A DNA stretch of 16,714 nt. Source: DASZMJ01 sp035551935 (GTDB lineage: Bacteria; Planctomycetota; Planctomycetia; Isosphaerales; Isosphaeraceae). The position numbers and the translations under genes were made by a program. Where the stretch lies: NCBI GenBank assembly GCA_035551935.1, contig DASZMJ010000469.1:1-16714 (forward strand). The letters are read 5' to 3'. This document shows positions 13,580-16,714 of the stretch, one piece after another. The first letter of the stretch is position 1; the number at the start of each line of letters is the position of its first letter. Under the pieces are notes generated by a model that saw only the letters and a list, made by a program, of their open reading frames with translations, was not told where the DNA came from and did no database searches.

Positions 13580-16156
13580 ATGAAATCTCTCCCGCTCGAC
13601 CCCCTGCTGCCCGAGGTCGTCGCCGCGGCGCGGCGGCGGCGGGCCCTGGTGCTAGTGGCGCCGCCGGGGGCGGGCAAGACGACGCGGGTGCCGGCGGCCT
13701 TGCTCCGGGCCGGGCTCATGACGCCGGAGCACCCGGCGCTGGTCCTGCTCCAGCCGCGGCGCGTGGCGGCGCGGGCCGCCGCGCGAAGGATCGCGGAGGA
13801 GAATGGCTGGGAGGTCGGCGGCGAGGTGGGCTATCAGGTCCGCTTCGAGCGTCGGATCGGGCCGGCGACGCGGCTCCGGGTCGTTACCGAGGGCATCCTG
13901 ACCCGGCAGCTCCTGGCCGACCCCTTCCTCGACGGCGTCGGCGCCGTCGTGCTCGACGAGTTCCACGAGCGGAGCCTGCACACCGACCTGGCCGTCGCCC
14001 TGCTCCGCGAGGCCCGCGAGGCCGTCCGCGACGACCTGGTCCTCGTCGTCATGTCGGCGACCCTCGACGCCGATCCGATCAGCAAATTCCTCGGCGATTG
14101 CCCGATCCTCCGCGCCGAGGGGCGGGAATATCCCGTCGCGATCGAGCACCTCCCCGCGGCCGGCGAGCCGCTCCAGGCGCGGGTCGCGCGGGCCGTCGAG
14201 CACGCGTTGCGCGGGCCCGGGGACCCGGGCGACCTGCTCGTCTTCCTCCCCGGGGCCGAGGAGATCCGCCGCGCGGCGCGGGCGCTCGAACCCCTGGCCG
14301 AGCGTGAGGGATGGATCATCCTCCCCTTGCACGGCGCCCTGTCGGCCGACGACCAGGACCGGGCCCTCCGGCCGGCCGATCGGCGGAAGGTGATCCTGGC
14401 GACGAACATTGCCGAGACGTCGTTGACGATCGAGGGCGTGGGCACCGTCATCGACAGCGGCCTGGCCCGGTTCGCGGCCCACGACCCGGCGCGGGGGCTC
14501 GACCGCCTGGAACTCGGCCGGATCAGCCGCGCCTCGGCCGCGCAGCGCGCCGGCCGCGCCGGACGGACGGGCCCCGGCCGCTGCATCCGGCTCTGGTCGC
14601 AACGCGAGGAGCGCGGGATGCCCGAGCGCGACACGCCCGAGGTGCATCGCGTCGACCTCTGCGGCACGGTGCTCGCGCTGCACGCCTGGGGCCAGGCCGA
14701 TCCCCGCCGGTTCGGCTGGTTCGAGCCCCCGCCGGCCGACCGGCTCGAGGCGGCCGACCGCCTGCTCGCGATGCTCGGCGCCCTCGACGACGGCCGGATC
14801 ACCCCACTGGGCCGCGACCTGCTCGCCTTGCCGACCCACCCCCGGCTCGGCCGCCTCCTGATCGCCTCGGCGGCGCGGGGACGGCTCGAAGACGGGGCGG
14901 CACTCGCCGCGTTGCTCGCCGAGAAAGACATCGTCCCGCCCCCCGACCTCGCCGACCCGACCCGCCGCCGAGACCGGCCCCAGGGTCGGGGACAGTCCGA
15001 CCTGCTCGCGCGACTCGACCTCCTGGCCGAGGCCCAGCGCGCCCGCTTCGCGCCCGGCCTCCGCGCCCGAGGGATCGATCCCCACGCCGCCCGCCACGTC
15101 GCCCAGGCCCGCGACGAGCTCATCCGCCTCGGCCGCCGCCTCGCGACCCGTCGGCAACCCGGGGCCGAGTCGGAGGACGACCTGCTCAAGCTCCCCTTGC
15201 TCGCCTACCCGGACCGCGTGGCCCGGCGTCGGGGGCCGGGATCGGCGACGGGGGTGATGGTCGGCGGCCGGGGGGTGAGGCTGGAGCCGGAATCGGTCGT
15301 CCGCGAGGCCGAGCTGTTCCTGGCCCTCGACCCGCGCGAGGACCGCCGCGGCGGAGCGCTCGAGGCCCGGGTTCGGGTCGCCAGCGCCCTGGAGCTTGAT
15401 TGGCTCGAGGAGCTCTTCCCCGGGTCCTTGCGACGTGAGCGATCCGTCCGATTCGACGAGGAACGGGGCCGGGTCGTCGGCGTGGTGACGCTCCGTTATC
15501 GCGACCTCGTCCTCCGCGAGGAGCCGCACGCCGCGGTCGATCCGATCGAGGCCGGCGCGGTTCTGGCCGGGGCCCTCGCCGGCCGCGCGAAGGCGATCGT
15601 CCGCGAGGACGAGGCCGCCTCGGCCTGGCTCGCGCGCTACGAATCGCTCCGCGGCTGGCTCCCCGAGGTCGACCTGCCGGCCTTCGACGAGGAGGCGCTG
15701 GCCGAGGTCGTCGCATCGGCCTGCCTCGGCAGGCGGACCCTGGCCGAGGTCCGCGCCGTGCCGCTCATGCCGTTGCTCCGGGGCCGTCTCTCTCATCAAC
15801 AAGGACGCCTCCTCGACGATCAGGCCCCGGAGACGATCGCCGTCCCCAGCGGCAGCCGCATCCGCCTTTCCTATGAGCCCGGCCGGCCGCCGGTGCTCGC
15901 CGTCCGCCTGCAAGAACTCTTCGGCCTGGCCGACACCCCCCGGATCGCCCATGGCCGCGTGCCCGTCCTGCTCCACCTGCTCGGCCCGAATTACCGACCC
16001 GTTCAGGTCACTGACGACCTCCGCAGCTTCTGGACCTCGACCTACTTCCAGGTCCGCAAGGACCTCCGCGCCCGCTACCCCCGCCACTCCTGGCCCGACG
16101 ATCCCCTCGCCGCCCGCCCCGAGGCCAAGGGCGGCCGGCGTAGCCCGCCCGAGTGA
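13580..16156 (+). CDS. hrpB: ATP-dependent RNA helicase HrpB (DEAH/RHA family)
   Basis: The 858-residue protein is close to the usual length of about 810-850. It has APPGAGKTTRVP with Lys33 and LQPRRVAARAAARRIA (motif Ia). The HrpB-type box D126-E127-F128-H129 continues as ERSLHTDLA. SAT lies at 159-161, and LVFLPGAEEIRRAAR, ILATNIAETSLTIEGV and QRAGRAGRTG (322-331) follow. HA2 and HrpB C-terminal regions follow, the latter ending with NYRPVQVTDDL, FWTSTYFQVRKDLRARYP and HSWPDDP. HrpB proteins are putative RNA helicases of unsettled cellular role. ATG 13580 begins MKSLPLDPLLPEV, the expected family N-terminus. A long antisense open frame covers the same DNA but is a by-product of codon bias. 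No partner genes are adjacent. Confidence 0.96.
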   Translation: MKSLPLDPLLPEVVAAARRRRALVLVAPPGAGKTTRVPAALLRAGLMTPEHPALVLLQPRRVAARAAARRIAEENGWEVGGEVGYQVRFERRIGPATRLRVVTEGILTRQLLADPFLDGVGAVVLDEFHERSLHTDLAVALLREAREAVRDDLVLVVMSATLDADPISKFLGDCPILRAEGREYPVAIEHLPAAGEPLQARVARAVEHALRGPGDPGDLLVFLPGAEEIRRAARALEPLAEREGWIILPLHGALSADDQDRALRPADRRKVILATNIAETSLTIEGVGTVIDSGLARFAAHDPARGLDRLELGRISRASAAQRAGRAGRTGPGRCIRLWSQREERGMPERDTPEVHRVDLCGTVLALHAWGQADPRRFGWFEPPPADRLEAADRLLAMLGALDDGRITPLGRDLLALPTHPRLGRLLIASAARGRLEDGAALAALLAEKDIVPPPDLADPTRRRDRPQGRGQSDLLARLDLLAEAQRARFAPGLRARGIDPHAARHVAQARDELIRLGRRLATRRQPGAESEDDLLKLPLLAYPDRVARRRGPGSATGVMVGGRGVRLEPESVVREAELFLALDPREDRRGGALEARVRVASALELDWLEELFPGSLRRERSVRFDEERGRVVGVVTLRYRDLVLREEPHAAVDPIEAGAVLAGALAGRAKAIVREDEAASAWLARYESLRGWLPEVDLPAFDEEALAEVVASACLGRRTLAEVRAVPLMPLLRGRLSHQQGRLLDDQAPETIAVPSGSRIRLSYEPGRPPVLAVRLQELFGLADTPRIAHGRVPVLLHLLGPNYRPVQVTDDLRSFWTSTYFQVRKDLRARYPRHSWPDDPLAARPEAKGGRRSPPE

Positions 16157-16158
16157 CA

Positions 16159-16188
16159 TGAACGAAAGTGGTCCGTCGGTTCGTTCCG
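16159..16188. repeat. Hairpin repeat A, copy 1
   Basis: This 30-base sequence recurs identically at 16439-16468. It contains GAACGAA (16160-16166) and TTCGTTC (16180-16186) as a perfect 7-bp stem with a 13-base loop. It begins three bases after the hrpB stop and could help end its transcript. Confidence 0.7.
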
Positions 16189-16325
16189 CGTAGGAGCCAG
16201 GGCCGCGGCGGTCCTTCGGTTCGTCCCTCTCCCGGCCGGGCCGACATCCAACCTCCGTGACCCACAGCCCATGAGTCGTGAATTGCCGCACGTCTTTACC
16301 AGTTTCGGGTTTGTCGAACGCCGTC

Positions 16326-16347
16326 GGGCCGGAATTGGGTTCGTTTT
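16326..16347. repeat. Repeat B, copy 1
   Basis: GGGCCGGAATTGGGTTCG followed by TTTT; the same 22 bases recur at 16359-16380, and the first 19 recur at 16483-16501. Confidence 0.65.
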
Positions 16348-16358
16348 GGCGGCGCCCG

Positions 16359-16380
16359 GGGCCGGAATTGGGTTCGTTTT
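16359..16380. repeat. Repeat B, copy 2
   Basis: Identical over 22 bases to the copy that starts 33 bases upstream. The T run is part of the repeat, so it does not by itself indicate a terminator. Confidence 0.65.
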
Positions 16381-16438
16381 CTCCGAGGTGGCCCGCGCCG
16401 TCGGTTCGTTTCGCGCCGCGGCGACCCGCCCAGGATCG

Positions 16439-16468
16439 TGAACGAAAGTGGTCCGTCGGTTCGTTCCG
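16439..16468. repeat. Hairpin repeat A, copy 2
   Basis: Exact 30-base copy of 16159-16188, with the same 7-bp stem (16440-16446 with 16460-16466). Repeat B copy 3 follows 14 bases later. Confidence 0.7.
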
Positions 16469-16482
16469 TGGGAGCGGTCTCA

Positions 16483-16501
16483 GGGCCGGAATTGGGTTCG
16501 T
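16483..16501. repeat. Repeat B, copy 3
   Basis: The 19 bases shared by all three copies, here without the T run. It follows repeat A copy 2 closely. Confidence 0.6.
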
Positions 16502-16657
16502 GGCACGTCTCCCCCGATCGATGCACGTCTCTTCCGTAACCCGACGCGCCAGCGAGGGTCTTCCCCCTGTATTCTTTTGGGCGTGACCCGCCGCCCGCTC
16601 CCCTGGACTTCGTTTGCTGATAAGGAGTTGTGGCGGTAGGGGGTGGGAAACGAGGCC

Positions 16658-16710
16658 CCCCTGGGGCAGAACATCGGTCTCTACGCATCCGATGAGACCG
16701 CACCCAGGGG
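16658..16710. repeat. Nested inverted repeat at the right edge
   Basis: An outer pair CCCCTGGG (16658-16665) / CCCAGGGG (16703-16710) encloses an inner pair CGGTCTC (16675-16681) / GAGACCG (16694-16700), with a 12-base loop. Both stems are perfect. It could be a terminator or the end of a repeat continuing past the window; no T run is visible. Confidence 0.45.
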
Positions 16711-16714
16711 ACCC

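Larger units (their letters stand above)
16157..16714. other. 558-base gene-free region with repeats
   Basis: After hrpB I see no frame with a credible start, ribosome site or domain. Frames on both strands exist, but they translate the repeats (Asn-Glu-Pro-Asn-Ser-Gly-Pro-like strings) and are not supported. The region holds two copies of a 30-base hairpin repeat, three copies of a 19-22-base repeat and a nested inverted repeat at the right end. Confidence 0.6.

Noticed and set aside
13652..16291. 879-residue open frame antisense to hrpB
   Set aside because: hrpB on the plus strand has every helicase motif; the antisense frame has none and no ribosome site.
16296..16703. 135-residue minus-strand protein
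   Set aside because: It translates through repeats A and B and the terminal hairpin, with no ribosome site or domain.
1..16714. tRNA, rRNA or riboswitch
   Set aside because: No cloverleaf, CCA-adjacent arm or known riboswitch core was recognised in any intergenic stretch by reading; a covariance-model search was not possible.

Overview
The window is about 16.7 kb of very GC-rich DNA (third codon positions almost always G or C). It most likely comes from a planctomycete, probably of the Isosphaeraceae/Gemmatales type. The best evidence is a DUF1559 pseudopilin with the H-X9-DG tail, a family greatly expanded in Planctomycetota. A GxxExxY protein, secreted proteins of unknown function and palindromic dispersed repeats in the intergenic DNA fit the same picture. 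This assignment is an inference; no rRNA or other phylogenetic marker is present.

Left part (1-6211, all minus strand). Transcription runs right to left: xdhC, then a MobA/MocA-like nucleotidyltransferase (4-base overlap), then a large secreted membrane-anchored protein, then an ABC-2-type ATPase (4-base overlap), and finally the ABC permease, which is cut by the left edge. A GxxExxY gene sits between the ATPase and the permease. It is flanked by 29-bp imperfect inverted repeats that lie almost exactly at the edges of the two ABC genes, so it looks like a small gene cassette inserted into an ABC operon. xdhC and the MobA-like gene form a molybdenum-cofactor maturation pair. The hydroxylase they would serve is not in the window.

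Centre (6535-12614, all plus strand). The order is the DUF1559 pseudopilin, maf (nucleotide pyrophosphatase), then a tight operon recQ-nadC-birA (11-bp gap, then a 4-base overlap with a TTG start for birA), then a secreted HEAT/TPR protein. nadC and birA join NAD synthesis with biotin-protein ligation. recQ is a short form without winged-helix or HRDC domains, and its zinc site lacks the usual fourth cysteine. Between birA and the HEAT/TPR gene there is a promoter-like sequence, a perfect 11-bp hairpin and a second GC-rich stem ending in a T run. This is either the operon terminator or a small RNA of about 90 nt.

Right part (12615-16714). Two tandem copies of an approximately 85-95-nt palindromic repeat fill the gap after the HEAT/TPR gene. 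A small secreted acidic protein on the minus strand and hrpB (DEAH RNA helicase) on the plus strand are divergent, with promoter-like sequences between them. The last 558 bases hold no convincing gene. They contain a cluster of short hairpin repeats and a nested inverted repeat at the window end.

I found no phage, CRISPR array, toxin-antitoxin pair, biosynthetic cluster or obvious new multi-gene system. The most unusual items are the GxxExxY cassette with terminal inverted repeats, the possible small RNA after birA, and the two families of intergenic palindromic repeats.
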